A stretch of 64,000 bases of DNA from Diabrotica undecimpunctata. Its lineage: Eukaryota > Arthropoda > Insecta > Coleoptera > Chrysomelidae. Each line of letters starts with the position of its first letter. The first letter of the stretch is position 1. Positions 55,419 through 64,000 of this stretch are shown piece after piece. Where the stretch lies: positions 131,367,914 to 131,431,913 of the forward strand of contig NC_092809.1 in the NCBI RefSeq assembly GCF_040954645.1. Reading direction: 5' to 3'. Both the position numbers and the translations under genes were made by a program. The notes under the pieces were generated by a model. The model was not told the origin of the DNA. It saw nothing but the letters and a program-made list of their open reading frames with translations, and did no database searches.

Positions 55419-57236
55419 ATGGATAATTCGATAGAGGAAACAATGCCAAACAAAAGTAGAAAAAGAACAAAGCGACAGGAAGATACTAAACGTGTAAAAT
55501 TGCAAAGACAAAGGTAAGAAACTTTTCATCTTAAAACTGTATACTAAAAGCAGGGCTGTACTCAAAATTATTTTATACGCGAAACTTCTTGCATTAAAAC
55601 ATTAGACCAATTTAGGGATATACTAAATCAATGTAAACAGATATTTATTTTTATGTTTTGTTTGATGAGTTATAAAATATACAACAAAAAATCCCTAATA
55701 ATGTCTATAATAGGTTTTTTCCAACTCGTCACAAATACCATTCTTGAACGGTTACGAGTATGCTCAGTAACGAAAAATGTGTTACTGCTCATACTCGTAA
55801 CAATTCAAGAACGGTAATGTGACGGGTTGGAACAAACCTTATGATTTCATAATGGTATCTCTCCGGTTTCAAATATTATTATAAATTTTTTCTTACAGAT
55901 ACTGTGCCTCATCATTGCCAGAACAGATAACTTGTAAACATAATTCTAAGGCATACTCTTGTTAGAAGCTTACGATGCGAGATATAAAACAATTCCATGA
56001 TACTTTTTATGCACAAAAAACGAAAAGTTATCAAGACAGTTTCATTGTTAAATATTGCAAGGCAATTCCAATTCAACGAAAACGTATGGTGAATGGACAC
56101 GGTAATGAACGATTATTATCATTTACATATTTTGTTAGAACTTGTGAAGCACAAATTATACCCGTATGCAGAAGTACATTTAAAAAAATACTTTTGATAA
56201 AGAAAGGCCGAACAAGGGGAGTCCTTCATCGTTATCATCGTACCTTATGTGCACGATGCACGATATTTCACGCACATAATGTGCATGAAAAGACAAATTT
56301 AATTCTGGAAAAACGAGTCCATAAACTAAGGGCAAAAGCTTTTTATCAATTGTTAAAAGAGAAGAAGCCGGATTTGAAAACAATAACGTTTGACTGCCAG
56401 AAAAACCAAGTTCTTCCCAAAGTTCCTGACCAGTCTGCCTATTACTCACGCCAATTATATATTTATAATTTTACTATTTTGGAAGGTAGTAGTAACGATC
56501 ACTTTAGTAAAGAAAATACTCATGTTTTCTACTGGACAGAAAACCAACACAAAAAAAGTTCTAATGAGATAGCAAGCTGTATTTATCACTTTTTAAAAAA
56601 TGTTAATTTGCAGGGTATAAAAATTTTGCATCTTGCCTCTGACGGTTGCGGGGGGCAAAATAAAAACTCAATTATTTTAACAATGTGCATGAACTGGTTG
56701 ACCACAGAAACTCCTGATACAATTGACAAGATAGAGTTGATATTTCCAGTAACGGGACATTCGTATCTTCCCCTTGACAGGGTGTTTGGGGTTATAAAAA
56801 AAAATTAAAAAAGATGGAGACCAGTATATCTCTAGACGAATATGTGAAAGTTTTTGAAGAAACTGCAACAACTTATGATGTTTCAAATATATCTATATTA
56901 GATTTTAAAGATATGGCGAAGGCTGTTCTGAAAAACACCCAAAACTTTCATTTCCAAATAACAAAATGTAGAAGAATTATTATTACACGTTCTCGCAAAT
57001 CTGTATTGGTCTCCGGTGAAGAGTTTTATAAATCCGATATTAACAACGCTCGAAGTCTTTTAAAAAAAGGTGTAACATTATCTTCATTTACACCAAAAAG
57101 ACTAACAGCTGGAGGTTCAGTTAATGCTGCTAAAATTGCAGATGTTAAAAAGGTGTTAGAGAAACACTATGGAGTGGACTGGATTGATACAGGAGTCGAA
57201 AACAAAAAAATTAGCATTTTATTTAAAGATTATTAA
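55419..57236 (+). pseudogene. Spliced gene of an uncharacterised family (DUF7869-like), Asp-triad candidate, two lesions
   Basis: Exon 1 (55419-55515) encodes MDNSIEETMPNKSRKRTKRQ and a basic tail and ends AAAG|GTAAGA. Exon 2 opens at 55900 after TTCTTACAG. The join keeps the frame: QRQRYCASSLPEQITCKHNS, then KAYSC and an in-frame TAG near 55963 where related proteins have a sense codon. From the ATG at 55975 come VRTCEAQIIPVCRSTFKKIL, a conserved block; HRTLCARCTIF; ITFDCQKNQVLPKVPDQSAY (Asp140); YYSRQLYIYNF; HLASDGCGGQNKN (Asp223); and GHSYLPLDRVFGVI (Asp268). The frame stops at 56808 because one A is missing from an A-run. It resumes at once (METSISLDEYVKVF) to 57236. Proteins with SDxCxGQNKN and LPxDRxF are common in arthropods but poorly described; the Asp pattern suggests an RNase-H-fold nuclease or transposase (inference). 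Two single-base differences separate it from an intact gene. Confidence 0.65.
55711..55841. mobile_element. About 130-bp fold-back miniature element inside the intron
   Basis: Arms of about 60 bp are near-perfect inverted copies: GGTTTTTTCCAACTCGTCAC on the left pairs with GTGACGGGTTGGAACAAACC on the right. The inner parts TTACGAGTATG and CATACTCGTAA also pair. TA or TTA flanks suggest a Tc1/mariner-type target. Confidence 0.85.
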
Positions 57237-57655
57237 TAACACTACCTTGTCAGAGGTCCTTGAAGAAGATGAACCTTGCTGCAATCATGATCAAAACGAC
57301 GAAAGTGTACAAGTTTGATATTTATGAAATGTTGATTTTTTTTAATTCAATAAATTTTTGAGGTACTAGTTTTCATTTATTTAATAATCCTATTAATAAA
57401 TCTGAAAGTATCACGGCATGATACCATAGTGATGAAATGGCGATACCATAGTGATGAAAGTGAAGAAATGGCAGAATCCGTACCTGTTTATAATGGCATT
57501 TTGTTAGTTTCAGATTTTATTGCAATTTTCAAAAGAGATCAAATCCTCTGACATCCAGTACCAAATTTTCAAAACTGGTCAAATCCAATTTATTAGTAGC
57601 ATTTTCTGTGCATTAAAGTTTTCAAATGATAAAATCGATGTTGTTTAATAAATTA
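57237..57655. other. 3' flank of the gene
   Basis: Contains an AATAAA at 57348 within AATTCAATAAATTT, a plausible polyadenylation signal, two copies of GATACCATAGTGATGAAA (57420-57460) and two CAAATCC motifs near 57538 and 57578. Confidence 0.5.
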
Positions 57656-57667
57656 CACTCATATATT

Positions 57668-59390
57668 CATCATCATCACTAGCTCGATAACCCTTTTTGG
57701 GTCTTGGTCTGTTCCAGGATTCTTCTCCATTCTGATCTGTGTCGTGCTTTTTTTCTCCAGTTTTTTATTAAGGTTGTTATTTTCTATTTGTTCTAAGTAT
57801 CTTAGTTTCGGTCTTCCTCTTGTTCTTTTTCCTACTGGCATCTGTTTGAATATTTTGTTTGGTATTTCGCCTTCTTCCATTCTTTCTACATGTCCTATCC
57901 AACGCAGCCGTCCTATTTTAATCAATGTTATAATATCCGGATCCTGGTATATTTTGTATAGTTCAGAGTTGTATCTTCTTCGCCATATTCCGTTTTCTTT
58001 TGTGCCCTTATATATGTGTCGCAAGATTTTTCTTTCGAAGGTGGCTAACAACCTTTCTTCTCTTTTAGTGAGTGTCCAGGTTTCTGAGCCATATGTGAGT
58101 ACCGGTCTTATTAGGGCTTTATATATTTGGCATTTTGTTTTTCTTGCGACGTTATCTGATCTTAGTTGCCTAATTTAGCCATGGTAACATTTATTTGCAA
58201 TAAATATTCGCCTCTTCACTTCCTCCGTAACGTAATTATCAGACGTGACTAGGGATCCCAAGTATATAAAGTTTTTTACCCCCTCTATGTTGTATTCTCC
58301 TATTGTTATATTTTGTGGCTGTCTTATTTCTGCGTTTTTACCTACCTGCATATATTTTGTTTTGGTCTGATTGATTTTAAGACCACTATTTTGTGCAGCT
58401 TTCTATTTGGTTGTATGCCTCTATCATTTCTCTTCTTGATCTTGCGATTATGTCAACATCATCTGCAAATGCTAGTATTTGCACGCTTTTATTAATGATG
58501 GTTCCTCGTTTATTGACTGTTGTGTCCCTCAGTATTTTCTCGAGTACGATGTTGAACAAGAGTCATGATAGAGCGTCTCCCTTTTTCACATCTATTGTTT
58601 CCGTTAATTCATTTTGTATCCGGATTCTACTTTCTATTTTTAAAAATTCTTTTATCAGTTCTATTAGTTGTATTGGTATATTAAATTCTTTCACTGCTTT
58701 TATTAAGAATTCTCGGTTTATATTGTCATATGCGCTTTCAAAGTCTATGAAGAGATGATATGTGTCTATGTTATATTCACTTGTTTTTTCGAGGATCTGT
58801 GGCAGAACAAATATTTGGTCTATTGTTGACTTCTGTCTACAGAAGCCACTTTGGTATTTGCCAACTATTTTTTCAGCGTGTGGTCTAAGTCTTTCATAAA
58901 AGACGTTGGACATTATTTTGTATGCTGCATTCAGCAGCGTGATTCCACGGTAGTTTCCACATTCTAACTGATTTCCTTTTTTGTGTAATGGTACAATAAT
59001 ACCGCTACTCCACTTCGCTGGTAGCTGTTTATTCGACCATATCTTTGTTATCAATTCATGTATTGTTTTTTGTAGTGCGTCTCCTCCTTCCTTCAGTAAC
59101 TCCGATGCTATTTGATTCGATACCGGTGCTTTATTGTTCTTTAATTTGTCTACTGCTGCTCTAATCTCGGCTATTGTTGGTGGAGTCTTTTCTCTGTTGT
59201 CTGCTTGGTCTAATGGTATGCCAGGGTTCGTCTCTCTCCGATCTCCTTCAAACTTTTCTGTAAAATGTTCTGTCCATCTACTTAGTATCTCTTGCTGTTC
59301 TGTCAATATATTACCTTCCTTATCTCTACACATCGTTGTTCTCGGTTTGAAGTCTTTTCTGCTTTTGTTTAGTCTCTGATAAAATTTACT
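57668..59390 (-). mobile_element. 5'-truncated LINE with 12-bp target duplication
   Basis: CACTCATATATT is present at 57656-57667 and 59391-59402. The 3' end at the left is a GAT-repeat tail (CATCATCATC on plus), and the 5' end lies in the linker before RT (KFYQRLNKSRKDFKP). Length is 1723 bp. Confidence 0.9.
57668..59390 (-). pseudogene. LINE reverse transcriptase pseudogene
   Basis: The long frame (59390-58563) has VDKLKNNKAPVSNQIASELL, GNYRGITLLNAAYKIMS, YQSGFCRQKSTIDQIF and LFIDFESAYDNIN and stops at KKGDALS, where a TGA replaces the usual Cys or Ser codon before LLFNIVLE. The catalytic LAFADDVDIIARS is readable (about 58465). The connection is damaged. The C-terminal frame (58051-57659) has LRHIYKGTKENG, GRLRWIGHVERMEEGEIP and RTRGRPKLRY. 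It is young in appearance, as frames of 276 and 130 codons survive. Confidence 0.85.
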
Positions 59391-59402
59391 CACTCATATA
59401 TT

Positions 59403-60236
59403 AGTAAGAAAATAATAATGTATCACGAAATCTGTTGTGTTTGTCACATATACGTGTTTATCTCCATTGTTGTAAAAATGGAGTTGACCATTTTTGATCC
59501 CAGGGCACAGATATATGTTTAGGATTTTAAGCGGGAAAGGCTCTTGTTCCGTCACGCGTCCCGCACTTTTCGATCTGTCCGGTCCCGCAGTTATTTTCGC
59601 TGTCCCGTCCAATACCTCGCAAAGCTAACTTAAATTATATTTTCTAAATAATTAAATATATTTTTATATAATGGTATAAAGGCAAATTTACTATTTATAT
59701 TTTTTATGAGCATACTTTGTTTTTACAAATTGTCTTAACAATTAAACATCAAAATTATACTAATAGACCAATTTAATAATTACTTCAGCTTCTACAAGTG
59801 GCACCTTTTCTCGTACAATCTATTGTGTAAAAATATCTATCTGTTTTGAGTTTCTTCTGTTTAAATTGTTTTACATACTGGACTGTATAGGAGCATTCAC
59901 GCAACAATTCAATTAGAAGTTTTTAATGTTTTATTGTCGTATATTTCTGAAAATTTAGACCAGTAGGGGGTAAAAGATGCTCCACCTTCTAATTTAATAT
60001 TTTTTTATTAATTATTACTTTTGAATAGACTAAAAATAGATGTTAGATTTCTTATTTTAAATGGAATGTTGGAATTGTGTAAGTAATTTTAGAGTAATAT
60101 TATTAAAATTATATTTTATTTTTTTTTAATTTCCTATTAATTTACAATTTGTCTATACATCGATATTAGTATGCATTGACAAATCAATGAATGTTTGACA
60201 TCGCTAAAACGTCTAATCGCTAATTAGAAATATATA
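59403..60236. other. No gene seen
   Basis: A GC-richer part (59480-59630, with CCCGCACTTTTCG and GTCCCGTCC) is unassigned. The rest is AT-rich. Confidence 0.4.
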
Positions 60237-60424
60237 GGGTAGAGTGAGGTTAACTGGACATCTTTTGAAAAAAAAATTATATTTACTTAGTGTCTGGTTC
60301 AAAATAAGCCAATATTTATCCTGTGTTTCGTTGTTATTTGACTAACCATTTAATGCGGTTTTTGAAGTTTAATAAATATCTAAAGGAATAAGGGGATGAT
60401 TTTCGTAATAATCTGCAATTTTGA

Positions 60425-60480
60425 CCAGTTAACCTACCTAGTAGGTTAACTGAAACATGGAAGCGGGCTAACTGAACAGT
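60425..60480. promoter_or_regulatory. Subterminal GTTAACTG motifs of the pogo-like element
   Basis: CCAGTTAACCTAC (60425), GTAGGTTAACTGAAAC (60441) and GGGCTAACTGAACAG (60465) repeat the terminal GGTTAACTGGAC. Further copies lie at 62811 (AGGTTAACTGGAC), 62855 (weak), 63201 and 63220. They are probably transposase-binding sites. Confidence 0.6.
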
Positions 60481-60542
60481 ATGATATACCAAAAAAAATG
60501 AGTAAAGAAAATAGGGAATTTTCTTAACAACTCTTTATTGAA

Positions 60543-62585
60543 CTAATATAAAGTAAAGTCAAATTCATTAAAGTCTATGTTAAAAGAAATCATTTTAGCA
60601 AACCTGGCACTGCTACTTTTTATCGGCAGAGGCAGTTTGTAAATAATATCATCAATAGGAACAAAACCGGGGTCGCCTTCTAAGAAATATCGTGTTTGGT
60701 TATGGCGTTCCATAAAACTAACATCATAGCCGTTTAACAAATTGTCATCAATGTGAGCCACATAATGCCTACAGGTTGCATTAGTCTTGCCATAAACTTT
60801 TGCAATAGCATAGTCCCGTTTTGAAACTTTGGGTGGATTGGATTCTACATCGTCAAAATCTTCTGGTGAATCGAAACTTTCTTGGTAACTGACACTTTCG
60901 TTACTGGAAGATGTGCTTTCTCTAAATACACGTTTTTTTACAACTTGTGTCTTAGTTTGATTTATTTTTATTTTTTTATTGACATTTTCTTCTCGAATCC
61001 TAGCTTCTTTTTCTAAATTTTCTTTGACAGATGTGTCCGTTAGTATTAAAGATTTGCGTTTTTTACGTCTAACTTTAGATTTTCGTTGCTTGGCTTTTGG
61101 GTGAGGGCGAATCTGTTCGGGAGTTATAATTGTTGACATTGGGGTTTGACAAAGTGGCCTCTTTAATGTTAATCCCGACTGAGACTGTTGAGATTTCGTT
61201 TCTGCATCCACTGGATGTTCTTGAATTTGACGAAGAAGAACATTTTTTTCAATAATTATCGGAGATATTTGAATTTGTAATGTTTGAGAGTTTTCTTCTG
61301 ATGTTCCTATTTGACCACTGTTGGACGAAGTCTGTTGTCCGTTCTCTGCATTTGGCCTATCTGTTACATATGATGACAAATAGTCATCATCAGAAAATAT
61401 TTGATCATTAAACGGCTCTATGCCAGTAGCTCTAAATCCACTGCATATATTTTTTGGTGTGAAAGCTTGAAGGAAAGCTTCTCCTGCTAGATTTGCAACA
61501 TCATAAATGGTGATAGTCTTTCCCGAATTATTCACCATCCACCTGTCACAAGCGGCACCATAAAATTTTTTTAACGAGGCAAACACAGCCACATCTAGCG
61601 GCTGCAGCTTGTGACTGCAGTGAGGAGGTAACGTTAAAAGGATTATTCCATTTTCCTTCGCAAAATCTAGTGCCGTTATGCTTAAGTGACTTTCATGATT
61701 GTCGATAATCATTAGTTTTGGGTGTTCCTTTGACGGTCTTTCATGTTGAGCAAAATGTTGCCAAACAGGCAAAAAGAGTTCACTTCTCATCCACCCAGAT
61801 GGTGTTGCGGCACCTTTGCTTCCAATAGGGGCTCCGTGAAGCATGTTATCCTTAAAATGCACGTGTGGAAATATAAAGTAGGGTGGCACATACCTTCCAG
61901 TGGCGCTAATAATTGCCACCAAGGTAACAAGGACCCCTCTTTCGGCAGAAGTCATTTGCCCCACGCTTCTTTTGCCTGTTGCGGCCAATACTTTTGGTGG
62001 TTTGTGCACCGTCGTTACACCTGTCTCATCTAGATTATAGACATCATTGGCATGTAACTTATATCTATTTTTAAGCTCTCTCAGATTTTTGAAAAATGCT
62101 TGTACATTTTCTTTATTGAAGCTGGTCGCCCTACTAAGGCTAGTTTGTTTAGGGGTTCTTAATGATAATCTGTGTCTTCCCATAAAATTAAACATCCACT
62201 CCCTTCCTGCCATTCCATCCCGAATCCAACTCTCCTTTATAGTTTTGTTGTTAGCTACAACAAATTCATATGCCAACCTTCGACCTTGTTTGGCTGACAA
62301 TCCATAATGAATGTTGCAAGCTTCTTGTAAATATTTTTTAAGAAGCAGTTCTTCGTCTTGAGAAAATACCATTAGGTGTTCATTACTTGGGCGAAAATTA
62401 ACCGTCCCCAAATCATGGTCGCGGCACTTGTCTACATAACGTTTTAGTGTAATTCTCGGAAGACCAAACTGGATAGCTACGTTTCTTACCGAACGACTAT
62501 TTTCTAAGACTTCTTTGCAAGCCTGTTTTAATGTTTCTGAACTGTAGGACCTATTGTTTGTTGTTCGTATTCTTTTCCTTGGCAT
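60543..62585 (-). CDS. pogo-like DDD transposase, intact (680 residues)
   Basis: The ATG at 62585 (MPRKRIRTTN) is chosen because it follows a splice-acceptor-like TTTTTTTTGTTTCAG by three bases, so an upstream non-coding exon is likely. Residues 14-55 form a psq-type helix-turn-helix (SYSSETLKQACKEVLENSRS, LPRITLKRYVDK). About 70-150 is the second, CENP-B-like DNA-binding unit. The DDE_1 core has NLDETG (Asp186), IIDNHESHL (Asp295) and HKLQPLDVAVF (Asp331), 35 residues after the previous one. After 400 the chain is polar, with a Lys/Arg stretch near 500-520 (KAKQRKSKVRRKKRK), a probable nuclear signal, and an acidic tail. The family excises and inserts elements at TA dinucleotides in the nucleus. 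No stop or frameshift is present, unlike the other transposase genes in the window. The length is at the upper end for pogo proteins. Confidence 0.92.
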   Translation of the reverse strand: MPRKRIRTTNNRSYSSETLKQACKEVLENSRSVRNVAIQFGLPRITLKRYVDKCRDHDLGTVNFRPSNEHLMVFSQDEELLLKKYLQEACNIHYGLSAKQGRRLAYEFVVANNKTIKESWIRDGMAGREWMFNFMGRHRLSLRTPKQTSLSRATSFNKENVQAFFKNLRELKNRYKLHANDVYNLDETGVTTVHKPPKVLAATGKRSVGQMTSAERGVLVTLVAIISATGRYVPPYFIFPHVHFKDNMLHGAPIGSKGAATPSGWMRSELFLPVWQHFAQHERPSKEHPKLMIIDNHESHLSITALDFAKENGIILLTLPPHCSHKLQPLDVAVFASLKKFYGAACDRWMVNNSGKTITIYDVANLAGEAFLQAFTPKNICSGFRATGIEPFNDQIFSDDDYLSSYVTDRPNAENGQQTSSNSGQIGTSEENSQTLQIQISPIIIEKNVLLRQIQEHPVDAETKSQQSQSGLTLKRPLCQTPMSTIITPEQIRPHPKAKQRKSKVRRKKRKSLILTDTSVKENLEKEARIREENVNKKIKINQTKTQVVKKRVFRESTSSSNESVSYQESFDSPEDFDDVESNPPKVSKRDYAIAKVYGKTNATCRHYVAHIDDNLLNGYDVSFMERHNQTRYFLEGDPGFVPIDDIIYKLPLPIKSSSARFAKMISFNIDFNEFDFTLY

Positions 62586-63240
62586 TTTCTGAAACAAAAA
62601 AAAATTATAAAGTAATAATAAATAGAAACCAGTAAAAATATTAAGACAAGGCGCTTAAATGATATTTGCTGAGCCAATTTGTTTATTGTTGACTTGGAAC
62701 CAATACATTTAGACGTGACGCCCACATGAATGATTTACAATTAAATGTATTATTGCAGGTGACCCATAAACCAATTTTAAAAGCAGTTTATCTGCGTACC
62801 GCCTTATAGTAGGTTAACTGGACATATGTTCATCTAACCTCACACGGTGAGTGTTCAATTAACCCAACTAGGTAATAAAAATTATAAATAATAATAATTC
62901 TAAGAACAACGCCAAATATACCTACTAACTTCAAATAGTGGAATAGATGGCTCATACTTACCTCAAAAACTGTGTACAAAATAACTGGCTAAATTATATT
63001 TTAATCTGCTTAAAAATAAGAATTTTCACAGAGCGAAAAATTTACTTGCATCCAATAAAAACCATGTTGATTTCACTAACAATTCCCTGTAGGTTATATA
63101 GAAATCTTTAGTGGCCACAAGTAGTGGCTGTTAGAGTTTGCTTTAAACTACATGTGCACGGCTCTGATTCTCTCTAACAGATGGCAGGTACGTTGAAGTG
63201 TTCAGTTAACCTACCTGTTCAGTTAACCTCACTCTACCCT

Positions 63241-63345
63241 ATACCAACTGCGCTGCGGTTTGTATGGATGATATAAATCGTAGTTTTTCTTATTGGTATC
63301 AAATTTGCTTAATAAAGATTGTCGATATTGTTAAAAATAAAGGTA
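63241..63345. other. Spacer between pogo-like and Tigger-like elements
   Basis: About 100 bp without features. Confidence 0.5.
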
Positions 63346-64000
63346 CAGTAGACTCGCGATTATCCGAGGTAATTGGGATTGTGACTCCCTCGAAAGCGGC
63401 GGAAAAAACTCGGTTAACACCGAGATAGGTTGTACCGATAGAAAAAACACGTAACAAACGATAACTGTGGATATTTTAATAAGTAAAAACTAATACAGTA
63501 CTGTATATAAAAGATAAAAACATTTAACTTATCAATATTACTGTTTCAAAATTCTTTAACTGATTTTTGCGTAAGCTTTATTCCTTTTTTTGAGGCGGCG
63601 ATGTTGTGCCAACGTTGAAAATGAAGGACATCTACTGGCGTTTATTCCTCTTGCTGCCCGATGTATGCGAGAACTGCTTCAAGGGTCTTTAACGCATCGG
63701 AAGGAGAAATCTTTGGAGTTATCTCATCTGTATCTTATTTTTCTTCATGGTTGATGTTTAGAACTAGATCGGCAATTGTGTCATCTGTCAGTTCCATTTC
63801 TTCATCTCCATTCATCCAATCGATGACGTCTTGGTTTCCGATTGGCTAGGTTGGCTACAATATTATCTTCACAGTCATAAGTTTCTTTTGGAGGTCCTGT
63901 TTTTTGTTTTCTATCTGAAATAATTTTTGACATGATTTTTGAATAGTGGACACTTATACGTCGTCCCATGCAGATGCAATCCAATAGCAAAGATCTTTAA
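63346..64000 (-). mobile_element. Tigger-like element, partial (runs off right edge)
   Basis: The end CAGTAGACTCGCGATTATCC at 63346, preceded by TA, matches the terminal repeat style of Tigger/pogo relatives (CAGTAGA...CGATTATCCG). The other end lies outside the window. Confidence 0.8.
63590..64000 (-). pseudogene. Tigger/jerky-like transposase, C-terminal end, decayed
   Basis: Minus-strand text in several frames: KDLCYWIASAWDDV, VSTIQKSCQKL, DVIDWMNGDEEMELTDDTIA, then KISPSDALKTLEAVLAYIGQ and PVDVLHFQRWHNIAA. This is the acidic C-terminal region of Tigger transposases (family forms CYWIAEAW, ALETALNYIEQ). Frame changes at about 63950 and 63850 and a stop near 63735 show decay. The catalytic core is outside the window. 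Confidence 0.75.

Larger units (their letters stand above)
60237..63240 (-). mobile_element. Complete pogo-like transposon (3004 bp), possibly autonomous
   Basis: Both ends read GGGTAGAGTGAGGTTAACTG inward without a mismatch (20 bp), with TA beside each end. The transposase inside is intact. The non-coding arms repeat the inner half of the terminal sequence several times (see regulatory entry). Perfect ends and an undamaged gene point to recent insertion. Confidence 0.9.

Noticed and set aside
1..64000. tRNA, rRNA and small-RNA genes
   Set aside because: I looked for cloverleaf-like and B-box (GGTTCGANTCC) text and found nothing convincing; a covariance-model search would be decisive.

Overview
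This window is AT-rich nuclear DNA of an arthropod, most likely an insect with a large, repeat-filled genome. A TE-rich beetle would fit, but the species is inferred only from the transposon mix. There is no bacterial or viral gene order, and I see no tRNA, rRNA or CRISPR array. Almost everything recognisable is transposable elements (TEs), mostly broken and often nested. Only one convincing host-gene piece is present: the first coding exon of an AUTS2/tay-bridge-like gene (42537-42773, minus strand), with an exact splice donor and a GC-richer 5' flank. If no later exon lies in the window, everything to its left is intronic sequence of that gene.

Layout, left to right. 1-3083: a BEL/Pao retrotransposon reading frame that is open to the window edge and lacks a recognisable reverse-transcriptase core. 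4695-6471: a Tc1/mariner-superfamily copy with DD41D spacing, itself hit by a LINE 3' end. 6645-10560: two decayed LINEs, the second split by about 1.07 kb. 10721-11951: a full-length but dead Tc1-like element. 12230-13060: piggyBac remnant. 14313-16940: second DD41D copy, one 2-base deletion from intact, flanked by inverted arms of about 480 bp. 16941-20355: gene-free, with long AT microsatellites. 21065-22005: internally deleted PIF/Harbinger element. 22624-23812: mariner. 26012-26540: a TAA-flanked miniature inverted-repeat element. 27905-30465: the best preserved LINE of its type. 31030-33404: a Crypton-type tyrosine recombinase split by a 1156-bp transposon with its own terminal repeats and 8-bp target duplication. 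35088-36080: a solo LTR-retrotransposon 5' end (tRNA-Ser-type primer site plus repetitive leader). 36080-42536: mostly empty.

42537-43060 is the AUTS2-like exon and promoter side. 44330-48815 is a mosaic of LINE fragments, one group bounded by a 41-bp target duplication. 48866-52828 is a Jockey-like LINE with an 11-bp target duplication, interrupted by a 713-bp GC-rich, hairpin-rich insert. 53565-54862 is another LINE with a mutated catalytic aspartate. 55419-57236 is a spliced gene of a poorly described family with a possible Asp triad, a candidate new transposase or host-captured gene. 57668-59390 is a LINE with a 12-bp target duplication. 60237-63240 is a pogo-like transposon with an intact 680-residue transposase, near-perfect terminal repeats and repeated internal copies of the terminal motif; it looks the most recently active. 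63346-64000 starts a Tigger-like element that leaves the window.

The features do not form a pathway. Their relations are those of nested insertion: older elements (Crypton, DD41D copy A, Jockey) served as targets for younger ones. Boundaries given with target duplications were read base by base; other TE boundaries are approximate.
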